A stretch of 64,000 nt of DNA, taken from positions 6,138,001-6,202,000 of the forward strand of contig NZ_CP075583.1 in the NCBI RefSeq assembly GCF_023509035.1, given 5' to 3'. This DNA is from Janthinobacterium lividum (GTDB lineage Bacteria > Pseudomonadota > Gammaproteobacteria > Burkholderiales > Burkholderiaceae_D). Positions 51,580 through 60,417 of this stretch are shown one piece after another (position 1 is the first letter of the stretch; each line of letters begins with the position of its first letter). A program made the position numbers and the translations under genes. Below the pieces are notes generated by a model. It saw only the letters and a program-made list of their open reading frames with translations. It was not told where the DNA came from and did not search any database.

Positions 51580-52689
51580 TTATTGACGCTGCATGGCATG
51601 CAGCTTGTCCATATCGATCTCGACGCCCAGACCCGGGCCCGTCGGCACCTGCAGCATGAAGTCGCGGTACACGAGCGGCTCGCGCAAGACTTCCTGCGTC
51701 AGCAGCAAGGGCCCGAACAGCTCCGTGCCCCAGGCCAGTTCGGCAAACGTGGAGCACACGTGGGCCGTGGCGGCCGTGCCGACGCCGCCTTCGAGCATGG
51801 TGCCGCCGTACAGGCCCACGCCGGCCAGGCGCGCCACGGTAGCCACTTCCAGCGCGGGCAGCAAGCCGCCCGACTGGGTGATCTTCACCGCATACACGTC
51901 GGCCGCGTCGGCCTGCGCCAGCGCCAGCGCGTCGGCGGGGCCGTGCAAGGCTTCGTCGGCCATGATGGCCACGTCGAAGCGCTGCTTCAGGCGCGCCAGC
52001 GCGGCACGGTTGCCCGCCTTGACCGGCTGCTCGATCAGGTCGATGCCGCCCGCTTCCAGCGCGGCGATGCCGCGCACGGCGTCCGTCTCACTCCAGGCCT
52101 GGTTGACATCGACGCGCACGCTGGCACGTTCGCCCAGCGCCCGCTTGATCTCCAGCACGTGTGCCACGTCGTCCATCACATCACGCAGGCCGATCTTCAG
52201 CTTGAAGATGCGGTGGCGGCGCAAGTCCAGCATTTTTTCCCCTTCGGCGATATCGCGCGCGGTGTCGCCGCTGGCCAGCACCCAGGCCACGGGCAGCGCA
52301 TCGCGCACGCGGCCGCCCAGCAATTCCGACAGCGGCACGTTCAGGCGGCGCGCCTGGGCGTCGAGCAGCGCCGTTTCGATCGCACATTTGGCGAAACGGT
52401 TACCCTGGATGACCTTGCGTACCTTGGCCATCGCCTTGGCGACCTCGCTCGCTTCCATGCCGACCAGCAGCGGTGCGATATAGGTATCGATATTCGTCTT
52501 GATGCTTTCCGGGCTTTCGCCGCCATAGCTCAAGCCGCCGATGGTGGTCGCTTCGCCCCAGCCGGTGATGCCATCGGCGCAGCGCAGCCGCACCAGCACC
52601 AGGGTCTGCGTATTCATGGTGGCGACGGACAACCTGTGGGGACGGATGGTTGGCACATCGACCAGGTAGGTCTCGATATTTTGAATCAT
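51580..52689 (-). CDS. catB: Muconate cycloisomerase
   Basis: The 369-residue enolase-superfamily enzyme converts cis,cis-muconate to muconolactone. It has the KxK base pair at Lys163/Lys165 (FKLKIG), Mn ligands in RVDVNQAW, LIEQPV and MADEALHG, and the second-half Lys in VKITQSGG. First gene of catB-catC-pcaD; catA, which makes its substrate, is not in the window. Confidence 0.96.
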   Translation of the reverse strand: MIQNIETYLVDVPTIRPHRLSVATMNTQTLVLVRLRCADGITGWGEATTIGGLSYGGESPESIKTNIDTYIAPLLVGMEASEVAKAMAKVRKVIQGNRFAKCAIETALLDAQARRLNVPLSELLGGRVRDALPVAWVLASGDTARDIAEGEKMLDLRRHRIFKLKIGLRDVMDDVAHVLEIKRALGERASVRVDVNQAWSETDAVRGIAALEAGGIDLIEQPVKAGNRAALARLKQRFDVAIMADEALHGPADALALAQADAADVYAVKITQSGGLLPALEVATVARLAGVGLYGGTMLEGGVGTAATAHVCSTFAELAWGTELFGPLLLTQEVLREPLVYRDFMLQVPTGPGLGVEIDMDKLHAMQRQ

Positions 52690-52702
52690 ATTTATTCCGT
52701 AT
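52688..52702. promoter_or_regulatory. Near-consensus CatR-type site at the catB start
   Basis: ATAT-N7-GTAT differs by one base from the ATAC-N7-GTAT site of CatM/BenM/CatR regulators. It overlaps the catB ATG, so it may be a down-stream operator or chance. Confidence 0.4.
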
Positions 52703-52772
52703 AATTCTGTGGAGTGATGACACCATATTCCCCGAATGTCCCCACGTCCAACACCGAGTTGGTATCAAACCT

Positions 52773-52787
52773 ATACCTGAAAGGTAT
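52773..52787. promoter_or_regulatory. CatR-type binding site (ATAC-N7-GTAT)
   Basis: ATAC-CTGAAAG-GTAT is a perfect match to the LysR-type site of muconate-responsive regulators, here part of the dyad ATACC-N5-GGTAT. It lies five bases upstream of the catR ATG and overlaps its ribosome site, which suggests auto-repression and activation of catB from about 85 bases upstream of catB. A second GTAT-N7-ATAC arrangement at 52762..52776 overlaps it. Confidence 0.7.
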
Positions 52788-52791
52788 GAAG

Positions 52792-53706
52792 ATGGAATTA
52801 CGGCACTTGCGCTACTTCATCGCGGTCGCAGAGGAAAGGAACTTCACGCGGGCCGCCGCGCGCTTGCACATCGCGCAGCCGCCGCTCAGCCGGCAGATGC
52901 AGCAACTGGAAGAAACCCTGGGCGTGGCGCTGATCGAAAAGGGGTCGCGGCCCCTGCGGCTGACGGAAGCGGGCGAGTTTTTCCTCGCCCATGCGCGGCC
53001 TCTGCTCGACCAGGTGCGCGACCTGCAGGCGATGACGCAGCGCGTGGGCAAACTGGAACGCACCCTGTCGATCGGCTTCGTCGCCTCGACACTGTATGGG
53101 GAATTGCCCGACATCGTGCACCGCTATTGCGAACGCCATCCCGAGGTCGACGTGAGCCTGCATGAAATGACGACGGTGCAGCAGCTCAAAGCCCTGAAGG
53201 AAGGCCGCATCGACGTGGGTTTCGGGCGCCTGAAAAGCGAAGACCCCAGCATCCGCCGCATCCTACTGCGCGAGGAGCGGCTGGTGGTCGCCCTGCCGCC
53301 CGGCCACCGGCTGGCCAAGGGGGAAGGCGGATTGCGCCTGACCGACCTGGTGCACGAAACCCTGCTCGTGTATCCGAAAGCGCCCCGCCCCAGCTTTGCC
53401 GACCAGGTGCTGAGCATGTTCAGCGAAGGCAATGTCACGCCCGGCCCCGTCACGGAAGTGCGCGAACTGCAGATTTCCATGGGACTGGTGGCGGCCGGCC
53501 AGGGCATTTCCATCGTGCCGGAAAGCGTGCAAGCCATGCATCACCGGAACGTCGTGTACCGCAAGCTGGACGACAAGCATGCGTTCTCACCCATTTTATT
53601 CAGCATGCGGCATATGGACCGCTCGCCGGAACTGGACAACCTCCTCGCTGCCGTGTACTCGATCTACGATGAACACGGCATCGCGCACGTCAAGGAAAGC
53701 CTGTAG
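52792..53706 (+). CDS. catR: LysR-type regulator CatR
   Basis: The 304-residue regulator has an N-terminal winged helix (MELRHLRYFIAVAEERNFTRAAARLHIAQPPLSRQMQQL) and a C-terminal effector domain (STLYGELPDIVHRY..., GQGISIVPESV). Start at 52792 is chosen because AAAGG sits seven bases before it; two other ATGs upstream (52714, 52786) lack spacing. It is divergent from catB, which fits muconate-responsive control of the operon. Confidence 0.9.
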   Translation: MELRHLRYFIAVAEERNFTRAAARLHIAQPPLSRQMQQLEETLGVALIEKGSRPLRLTEAGEFFLAHARPLLDQVRDLQAMTQRVGKLERTLSIGFVASTLYGELPDIVHRYCERHPEVDVSLHEMTTVQQLKALKEGRIDVGFGRLKSEDPSIRRILLREERLVVALPPGHRLAKGEGGLRLTDLVHETLLVYPKAPRPSFADQVLSMFSEGNVTPGPVTEVRELQISMGLVAAGQGISIVPESVQAMHHRNVVYRKLDDKHAFSPILFSMRHMDRSPELDNLLAAVYSIYDEHGIAHVKESL

Positions 53707-53716
53707 CGCTCACCGC

Positions 53717-54103
53717 TCATAGCGGCGCGTCGGCCAGCAATGCCGGGCGCAGCGCGCGGATGCGCAGTTCCGTGAAATAACCGCCCGCCTCGTTGTAGCG
53801 CAGATAGTGGCGGCCGCAGTTCAGGCAGCGGGCCACCTGACTCAGGTTGGCAGGATAGTAGCGCGGCGCGATGGGCGCCTCCGCGCTGTCGTAGCGCGTG
53901 CCGTGCGGGTGGTATTCGGCAAACGTCGGTTCCTCGTACGGATCTTCGCGCAGGGTGCCGATTTCTTCAAAGCGGTCCAGCTCCAGCGAGGTGGGCAACC
54001 GTTGCCAGGCGTCCAGCGGGACGGCGCAGCAGCTGCATTTTTTTGTCACCAGCGCCGACGCGGCGGCCAGTGCGGACAAGGCGGGAAAGTCGATGAATAA
54101 CAT
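53717..54103 (-). CDS. Small protein with two CxxC pairs
   Basis: A 128-residue protein that I do not recognise. Cysteines occur as CSCC (23-26) and CLNC (93-96), giving a split zinc-ribbon or iron-binding arrangement. The rest is acidic in the middle (EEIGTLREDPYEEPTFAEY) with Tyr-rich stretches. It converges on catR with an 10-base gap. Function unknown. Confidence 0.6.
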   Translation of the reverse strand: MLFIDFPALSALAAASALVTKKCSCCAVPLDAWQRLPTSLELDRFEEIGTLREDPYEEPTFAEYHPHGTRYDSAEAPIAPRYYPANLSQVARCLNCGRHYLRYNEAGGYFTELRIRALRPALLADAPL

Positions 54104-54193
54104 GGTTCAGCCTAAGCAAAGGGGCGGCCCATGGCAACGAGCCTGGCCGCGCCCTATTATTCTAGCCCAGCAAGCGACTAGCCATGGGCGCCG

Positions 54194-55537
54194 TCACCGC
54201 GCAACCCGGCGCTGGCGGCCATAGCGCGCCAGGAGCAGCTCGAGCAGCATCAGCATACAGCCAGAAATGAGCAGTAGCGGCATCAGCGCGCACATGCCGG
54301 CCGCCACCAGCCAGGCCAGTGCGGAAGGAGAGGTCCAGGCGCCCGGCAGCAGCTTGGGCAAACCCAGCGAGCCAGGCAAGCGCCGCTTGAAAAACATCAC
54401 CCAGCCCGACACCAGCGAGAACAGCACGCTGGCACCAAACAGCAGCAGCAAGGCCTGGTTCCACCAACCGAATTCGCCGCGGTGGAAGGGGATGCCGATG
54501 GCCGTGGCCTTGCCGAACGCCGTCTGCGCCTCCCAGCCCGCGTAATACAGGGGCTTGCCGCTATAGGCATCGAATTGCAGGTCGAAGCGCAAGGTGGGCT
54601 GGCTGCGGTCGGCCATGGTGGCGCGCCACACATCGTCCTGGCTGGCCGGCGCCGTCAGCTGCAAGGCGATGGCGGGCGCGTGGCTGCGCGCCACCCGCCA
54701 GGCATCCTGCCAGTCGAGCGGCGCGCCCTCCTCGCTTGAGTGCAGGCCGCGCGGCACGGGCGGCGGCGCCTGCCCGCTGACGTCGCGCAGCGTGCGTATG
54801 CGCCCGCCCGCCTGCTGGCTCCACGTCAGCCCCGTCGTCAGGATGACGATGCTGACGATGCCCAGCGCCACGCCGAGAAAAGCATGCCACTGGCGCCAGC
54901 CATTGCGGCCCCGCGCACCCCGCTTCGGCAAGCCCGATTGCGCACCGCGCGGCCACCACAGGATCACGCCCGTCACCAGCATCACCATCAGCCAGCTGGC
55001 GGCCAGCTCGATCATCCAGCGCCAGCCATCGTTTTGCAGCAGGCGCGAATGCAGCTTTTTCGCCCAGTTGCCGAAGCGTTCACTGCTGGCAAGGCTGCCC
55101 AGCACGCGCGCGTCATAGGGATTCACATACACGATGATCGCTTGCGCGGGCAGGCCGAACTTCGGCCTGGCTGGCGTGACCGGCGCGGCATGTCCGCCAT
55201 GGCCCGCATGTTCATCCTGCGCGCCGCCGGGCGGCGCGAACGCCACCTGCACCGCATCGTCCTGTTGAAACGGCGGCACCACGTGCTGCACCGCCCAGCC
55301 GCGCGGCGCCGCCCGTTCCGCGGCCGCCACGGCGGCGTCCAGCGGCAGCATGGACGCCTGCGGCGCCACATGATCGAGATGCTGGTACAGCCTTGCCTCG
55401 ATCTGCGGCGTGAACACATACAAAATGCCCGTCAGGGTGGCCACCAGGGCAAACGGCGAGGCAATCAGCGCAGCCCAGAAATGGATGCGCCAGTACAGGC
55501 TTTTGCGGCGTGCGATGAGGAAGGTAAAATCGTCCAT
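54194..55537 (-). CDS. PepSY-associated membrane protein (iron-reductase-like)
   Basis: The 447-residue inner-membrane protein has four hydrophobic segments (FWAALIASPFALVATLTGILYVF; LAASWLMVMLVTGVILWW; ALGIVSIVILTTGLTW; WNQALLLLFGASVLFSLVSGWVMFF) with PepSY domains and His residues placed like the b-type haem ligands of ferric-siderophore reductases (HFWAAL, WHAFLG). A His-rich loop GGAQDEHAGHGGHAA could bind metal. Start 55537 (MDDFTF) has a GAGG site. It follows the TonB receptor by 8 bases, a common pair in iron uptake. Confidence 0.85.
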   Translation of the reverse strand: MDDFTFLIARRKSLYWRIHFWAALIASPFALVATLTGILYVFTPQIEARLYQHLDHVAPQASMLPLDAAVAAAERAAPRGWAVQHVVPPFQQDDAVQVAFAPPGGAQDEHAGHGGHAAPVTPARPKFGLPAQAIIVYVNPYDARVLGSLASSERFGNWAKKLHSRLLQNDGWRWMIELAASWLMVMLVTGVILWWPRGAQSGLPKRGARGRNGWRQWHAFLGVALGIVSIVILTTGLTWSQQAGGRIRTLRDVSGQAPPPVPRGLHSSEEGAPLDWQDAWRVARSHAPAIALQLTAPASQDDVWRATMADRSQPTLRFDLQFDAYSGKPLYYAGWEAQTAFGKATAIGIPFHRGEFGWWNQALLLLFGASVLFSLVSGWVMFFKRRLPGSLGLPKLLPGAWTSPSALAWLVAAGMCALMPLLLISGCMLMLLELLLARYGRQRRVAR

Positions 55538-55545
55538 GGTCATCC

Positions 55546-57669
55546 TCACAGTGCGTTGAAGGTATAGCCCAGGCCCAGCATCACGCTGCGCGGCGCACCG
55601 GGCGTGTACTGGTTCTGGCTGTTCGGCGCGTAGCTGCCCACGCCCGCATAACTGCTGCTGGCCGAATCGGCATAGCGTTTATCGGCCAGGTTGCGCACCT
55701 GCGCCCACGCTTCCAGCCCCCGCGCGACCTGATAGCTGGCGCGCAGGTTCAGCAAGGCGTGGCCCTTGTACTCCACCGTGTTGGCATTGTTCATCCAGTA
55801 GCGCCCCTGGTGCACGGCTTCGAGCGCGATACGCGCGCCGGCCACGGGCTTGTAGCCGATCTCGATCGAGGTGATGTCGCGCGGCGCCTGCGGCATGGCG
55901 CGGCCGCTGTAATCGAGGGTACTGGAGAGCTGGTAGCGCAGGTAGCGGTGGCGCGCGATGGCCGTGGCGAAGCGCGCGTCGAACGGGCCACTGTCGTAGT
56001 TCAGGCCCAGCTCCAGACCTTCGCTGCGCGTGCGTCCCGCATTGCGGTTTTCGCTGTTGCCCGGCGAGAGCGTGTAGCTGACGATGGTGTCGCGTCCATC
56101 GAGCCGGTACAGGGCCGTGTCGAGTTTCAAGCGGCCCTGCAAAAAGGCCCAGCGCAAGCCCAGTTCATAGTTGTTGTAGACGGACGGTTGCAGGTCGGCG
56201 ATGCCCGTCTTGCCATACAGTTGGCTCACTTCCGGCGGCGTGAAGCCCTGGCTGACGTTTGCATACGCGCTGCCAGCATGACCGAGGGCGTAGGTGGCGC
56301 CCAGCTTCGGGCTCACGTGCGAAAAACTGCGCGACTCGTCGGGCGCGCCATAATTGACACTGCCGCCGGGCGCCAGCTTGTTATGGTAATCGTAGCGGAT
56401 GGCGTCTGAACGGCCGCCCAGCACCACGCGCGTGCCCGCCAACGGAGAAAATTCCCATTGCGCGAAAACGGCCGTGTTCAGAATGTCCGTCTGGTAGTCG
56501 CGCACGCCCTGCGGATTGCTCGCATTGGCCAGGGAGTAGCGCAGGTAGCGGCCCGTGGCGGCATCGCGCACGATGGACAGGTTGTCGCTGACAAAGGGAT
56601 TGTCGCTCTTGTCCACGTAGACACCGGCGATCAAGCGCGAACGCAGCCAGGCGAATTCCTGCTGGTGCTTCACGTCCAGGCCCAGCGAATCGACGTGGTT
56701 GTTGTTGATGACGCCCTTGCACAGCAGACCCACGCAACTGCCTATGGAATACGCGGGAATCTGCCCATGGTCGTTCTTGCGCGTAAACACGGTGACGGTG
56801 CTCGTGCCATTGGCCGTCGTCGCGCCCTCCCACGCCAGGTTCATGCGCGTGGTCTTGTCCTTGCGGTATGTGAAAGTATTCAGGCTCTTGCCCGGGGCAT
56901 TGCGATAATCGTCTTCAAACAGGCTGCCCGTCATGGCCGCATCGAGATCCGTGTGCACGAGGGTGGCACGCAGCTGCGAGGTGGGGCTGAGCGCATAGTC
57001 GGCGCGCAGCGAGAACGAATCCTTGTCGCCATAGCTGTATTCTTGCCAGTTGTCGCGCGAGCGGCGCGAACTGTAATGGGAAAAGCGCAGTCCCAGCGGG
57101 CCCCAGGTATCGCTGGCGGAGGTGTCATAGCGGGTGTAGCCGCCCACGTTATCGCGCCGCACGCCGACCTTGGCCGTCGGCGTCGCACTGGCGCCGGCCG
57201 TGAGGAAATTGACGGCGCCGCCCACGGCATTGCTGCCGTACAGCGAGGACGCCGCGCCCTTCACCACTTCCACGCCGCTGGCCCCCGCCATGTTCATCTC
57301 GTTAAGCGAGTTATGGTTGAAGACGCCCAGCGGACGGATGGGAATGCCGTCTTCCAGGTACTGGTAGACGGCATTCGTGCCGATGGGCTGGCGGATGCTC
57401 ATGCTGTGCTGCTCGTTGCCCAGGTCATTCCAGTACACGCCGGCGATGCGGTTGAGGATATCGCCCATGGTCTTGGGCTTGTCGCGTTCCAGGGTTTTGG
57501 CATTGACGACGCCGATGGCCTGCGGCGTCTCGGATAACCACGATTGCGCGCGTGAGCCGGAAACGACGACGGTGTCGATGGCGTGATCAGTTTGGTCAAG
57601 TTGCTGCGCCTGCGCGCAAGGGTAAGCCAGGGTGATGGCGACGGCCAGCACCAATAATTTCTTGTTCAT
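55546..57669 (-). CDS. TonB-dependent receptor, metal or siderophore type
   Basis: The 707-residue receptor has a signal peptide (LLVLAVAITLAYPCAQAQ), a TonB-box-like AIDTVVVSG, a plug (KPKTMGDILNRIAGVYWNDL; VEVVKGAASSLYGSNAVGGAVNFL) and a barrel ending MLGLGYTFNAL. It is shorter than the other two receptors and of the classic iron/cobalamin layout. The PepSY gene downstream points to a metal chelate as ligand; the presence of DUF2946 downstream also fits metal (often copper) handling. Confidence 0.9.
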   Translation of the reverse strand: MNKKLLVLAVAITLAYPCAQAQQLDQTDHAIDTVVVSGSRAQSWLSETPQAIGVVNAKTLERDKPKTMGDILNRIAGVYWNDLGNEQHSMSIRQPIGTNAVYQYLEDGIPIRPLGVFNHNSLNEMNMAGASGVEVVKGAASSLYGSNAVGGAVNFLTAGASATPTAKVGVRRDNVGGYTRYDTSASDTWGPLGLRFSHYSSRRSRDNWQEYSYGDKDSFSLRADYALSPTSQLRATLVHTDLDAAMTGSLFEDDYRNAPGKSLNTFTYRKDKTTRMNLAWEGATTANGTSTVTVFTRKNDHGQIPAYSIGSCVGLLCKGVINNNHVDSLGLDVKHQQEFAWLRSRLIAGVYVDKSDNPFVSDNLSIVRDAATGRYLRYSLANASNPQGVRDYQTDILNTAVFAQWEFSPLAGTRVVLGGRSDAIRYDYHNKLAPGGSVNYGAPDESRSFSHVSPKLGATYALGHAGSAYANVSQGFTPPEVSQLYGKTGIADLQPSVYNNYELGLRWAFLQGRLKLDTALYRLDGRDTIVSYTLSPGNSENRNAGRTRSEGLELGLNYDSGPFDARFATAIARHRYLRYQLSSTLDYSGRAMPQAPRDITSIEIGYKPVAGARIALEAVHQGRYWMNNANTVEYKGHALLNLRASYQVARGLEAWAQVRNLADKRYADSASSSYAGVGSYAPNSQNQYTPGAPRSVMLGLGYTFNAL

Positions 57670-57746
57670 GTGATTCTCGTATAAGTGTGCGGATGCGGCA
57701 CGTCACACCGCAAGGTGGACAGCGCCAACATTGAAAATGCAAAAAC

Positions 57747-58145
57747 TTAGACGAGGGCGGGCGGCGCGCGCGATTGCGCGGTGGACCAGATGAACAGAGG
57801 TGACGGGGACTGGTAGTACAGGGCTGGAAAAATGGCCGTGCCGCTGGCGGCGGGCAGCGGCAGCACGGGGCTGGTCGGCGGCAAGCCGACGGAACCCGCA
57901 TGCGTGGAACAGAAAGCGCAATGCTCCATCTGCATGGCCTTGCCGCCGGACTTGCCGTCGGCGGCGCCATCATCGACCTGGACGAAACGGATGCCGGCCA
58001 CCGAGCAGATTTCCGCCCAGCCGGAGCCTGACTCCTGCTTGGCGTTGGCGACGGCCTGGGAAATCGAAGGCGCGAGCGCAGCCAACAGGATCGCAAAACA
58101 GGCGATCCAGGCGGCAAAGCGGCGCGTGAACAAGGTCATTCCCAT
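57747..58145 (-). CDS. DUF2946 family protein
   Basis: The 132-residue protein has an N-terminal membrane or signal helix (RFAAWIACFAILLAALAPSIS), a core EICSVAGIRFV and the metal-type motif MQMEHCAFCSTHAG. DUF2946 genes often neighbour TonB receptors and copper genes, but no function is established. It lies upstream of the receptor (77-base gap) in the same direction. Start 58145 or 58139. Confidence 0.75.
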   Translation of the reverse strand: MGMTLFTRRFAAWIACFAILLAALAPSISQAVANAKQESGSGWAEICSVAGIRFVQVDDGAADGKSGGKAMQMEHCAFCSTHAGSVGLPPTSPVLPLPAASGTAIFPALYYQSPSPLFIWSTAQSRAPPALV

Positions 58146-58192
58146 GGCCGCATTTTACCAGCGGCCGCCGGGACTGGGTAGCGGAAAGCGGC

Positions 58193-58789
58193 TCAGGCGG
58201 CCGGGCAGGCGGCGTTGCCGTTGTCAAAAGAGCGCACCACGCTCGCCGCATCGGCGGCAATGCGGTTCACGGCGCGGCGATGACCGAGCACCAGTTCATC
58301 ATAGCCCGCCCCCACTTTTTCATTGGCTATCGTGCGGCAAGTGACCACCTTGCTGCTGGCCAGCTGGCGCACGCTCCACACGGCATCGATCAGCGCATAC
58401 TGGCCCATCACCGATTCAAAGCGCTGCACATTGGTGCTGATGCGGTACACGGGCAGGTTGTCCGGGTGCGGCGTGCGGAACACATCGATGGCGCCCAGGT
58501 CGTTCGTCACGGCCGTCGACAGGGCCTGTCCGATCTCGCCGGCCAGCGGCCCCGCCCAGCGCTGCTGCTCCAGCAATTCGATGCGGCCCGATGACGCCGT
58601 CACAACAAACTGGTTGCGGCTCACCTGCTGCGGCACGCTGACGGCCAGCACCTCGACATAGTATTTCACGGGTTTGGCCGGCTGCGCGTCGGCGCCCCCG
58701 CTGAGCGTATAAAAATGCTCGGGCTGGGGCGTGGAGCAGGCGCACAGCAGGCTGGCTGCCATCAGTAGCGCAAAAATTGGCTTCCTCAT
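58193..58789 (-). CDS. pqiC: PqiC lipoprotein
   Basis: The 198-residue outer-membrane lipoprotein has a lipobox LLCAC at residues 14-18 and the ABC-auxiliary domain (HFYTLSGG, VEVLAVSVPQQVSRNQFV, WAGPLAGEIGQALSTAV). It is the outer-membrane part of the Pqi lipid-transport system. Its ATG overlaps the pqiB stop (ATGA). Confidence 0.9.
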   Translation of the reverse strand: MRKPIFALLMAASLLCACSTPQPEHFYTLSGGADAQPAKPVKYYVEVLAVSVPQQVSRNQFVVTASSGRIELLEQQRWAGPLAGEIGQALSTAVTNDLGAIDVFRTPHPDNLPVYRISTNVQRFESVMGQYALIDAVWSVRQLASSKVVTCRTIANEKVGAGYDELVLGHRRAVNRIAADAASVVRSFDNGNAACPAA

Positions 58790-60417
58790 TTTTTTTCATC
58801 TCCTTTTTTACCGCGGATCAGGGACTCTGGGTGGCGTTCCAGGTAATCCGACAGCGCGTTCAGCGATTGTAGGGTTTGCGTCAGCTGCTGCAAGGCCTGG
58901 CGCACGTCCGACTGCAGCGGCGAATCCTTTTGCAACACCTGTTCGGCCGTGCCGAAGGTTTGTTTCGCCGCTGTCAGGGTATCGCGCATTTCCGGCACCA
59001 CCTGGCCATCGAGCTGCTTGAACAGAGTATTGGCCTGCTTGATGGTGGCGTTCAGGTTGTTGCCGATCTCCGCATACGGCACCTGATCGAGCTTGCGGGC
59101 GATGCTGGCGATCTGCGTCTGCAATTCATCGAGGGTATTGGGCACGGTGGGCACTTCCAGCGGATACCTGTTCAAATCCAGCGCCACCTTCGGTGCTTTC
59201 GGGAAGAAGTCCAGCGCGATGTACAGCTGGCTGGTGAGCAGGTTGCCCGTGCGCAGCTGGGCGCGCAAACCGCGGCTGACCATGCGTTCGAGCACCTGGT
59301 GGCCGGCCGAGCCTTCCGCATCGTCGACGGCCGCCTTGAAGCGCATGCCCAGGCGGGCCGGGTACAGATTGACGGTGACGGGCATGCGGAAGTTCTTCTT
59401 CACGGGGTCGAATTCAATACCCACCGAGCGCACTTCGCCCAGCACGATGCCGCGGAAGTCCACCGTGGCGCCGGGCTGCAAGCCACGCAGGGACTGGTCG
59501 AAATAGAATACGGTGGTAATGGCTTCCCCATCGGGCTCGCGCATGGCGCTGGCCTCGTCGGCCGCCAGCCGGTAAGTGGTGCCAGCCGGCGCCGGGTCTT
59601 CCGGCTTGCGGCCATTTTCCGCCTCGAAGGCGATACCGCCCACCAGCATGGCGGCCAGCGACTGCGTGTTCAGTTTGAAGCCGTTGGAATCGAGGCGCAC
59701 ATCGACGCCGCTGGCATGCCACCAGCGCGCATTCTTGCCGACGAACTGGTCGTACGGCGCGTTCACGAAGACCGACATGGTGATGCCGTTGCCATCCTTG
59801 TCCAGCGCGAAGCTGACCACCTTGCCCACGCGCAGGCGGTGGAAGAACAGGGGCGAACCCACGTCGACGGAACCGAGGCTGTCCGCATGCAGGGTGTACA
59901 GCTTGCCCTTCTGGTCGCCGGCCACGGCGGGCGGATTCTCCATGCCGATGAAATTGTCCTTCTTGGCTTCCGACTTGCCCGTGTCGACGCCGATGTAGGC
60001 GCCCGACAGCAAGGTACCCAGCCCCGTCACGCCGCTGGCGCCGATCTGCGGGCGCACCACCCAGAAACGCGAATCGGCGGTGGCGAAGCGGCGCGCCTCC
60101 TTGCTCATGTCGATCGTCACCAGCACCTTGCTCAAATCGTCGCCCAGGGTGATGGCGCGCACTTGGCCGATATCGACATCCTTGTACTTGACCTTGGTCT
60201 TGCCCGGCTCCAGGCCTTCGGCGCTCTTGAAGCTGACCGTCACCGTGGGTCCCTGGTCGAGGATGGACTTGGCCGCCAGGCCGGCGCCGATCAGCGCAGC
60301 GAGCAGCGGAATGAGCCATACCAGCGACGGCAGCCAGCGGCTGCCCTGTTCCACATCGGGTTCCGGCAATGGACGATCACCCATTTCGGCAAGGCCGCCC
60401 GCTTCTTTGTCAGACAT
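58786..60417 (-). CDS. pqiB: PqiB, MCE-domain lipid-transport protein
   Basis: The 543-residue protein has one membrane helix (LVWLIPLLAALIGAGLAA) and three MCE domains (VTVSFKSAEGLEPGKTKVKYKDVDIG; then two more), followed by a coiled-coil needle (KQANTLFKQL ... LQSLNALSDYLERH). E. coli PqiB is 546. It forms a tube across the periplasm. Start 60417 has GGAG; it overlaps the pqiA end by eight bases. Confidence 0.94.
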   Translation of the reverse strand: MSDKEAGGLAEMGDRPLPEPDVEQGSRWLPSLVWLIPLLAALIGAGLAAKSILDQGPTVTVSFKSAEGLEPGKTKVKYKDVDIGQVRAITLGDDLSKVLVTIDMSKEARRFATADSRFWVVRPQIGASGVTGLGTLLSGAYIGVDTGKSEAKKDNFIGMENPPAVAGDQKGKLYTLHADSLGSVDVGSPLFFHRLRVGKVVSFALDKDGNGITMSVFVNAPYDQFVGKNARWWHASGVDVRLDSNGFKLNTQSLAAMLVGGIAFEAENGRKPEDPAPAGTTYRLAADEASAMREPDGEAITTVFYFDQSLRGLQPGATVDFRGIVLGEVRSVGIEFDPVKKNFRMPVTVNLYPARLGMRFKAAVDDAEGSAGHQVLERMVSRGLRAQLRTGNLLTSQLYIALDFFPKAPKVALDLNRYPLEVPTVPNTLDELQTQIASIARKLDQVPYAEIGNNLNATIKQANTLFKQLDGQVVPEMRDTLTAAKQTFGTAEQVLQKDSPLQSDVRQALQQLTQTLQSLNALSDYLERHPESLIRGKKGDEKK

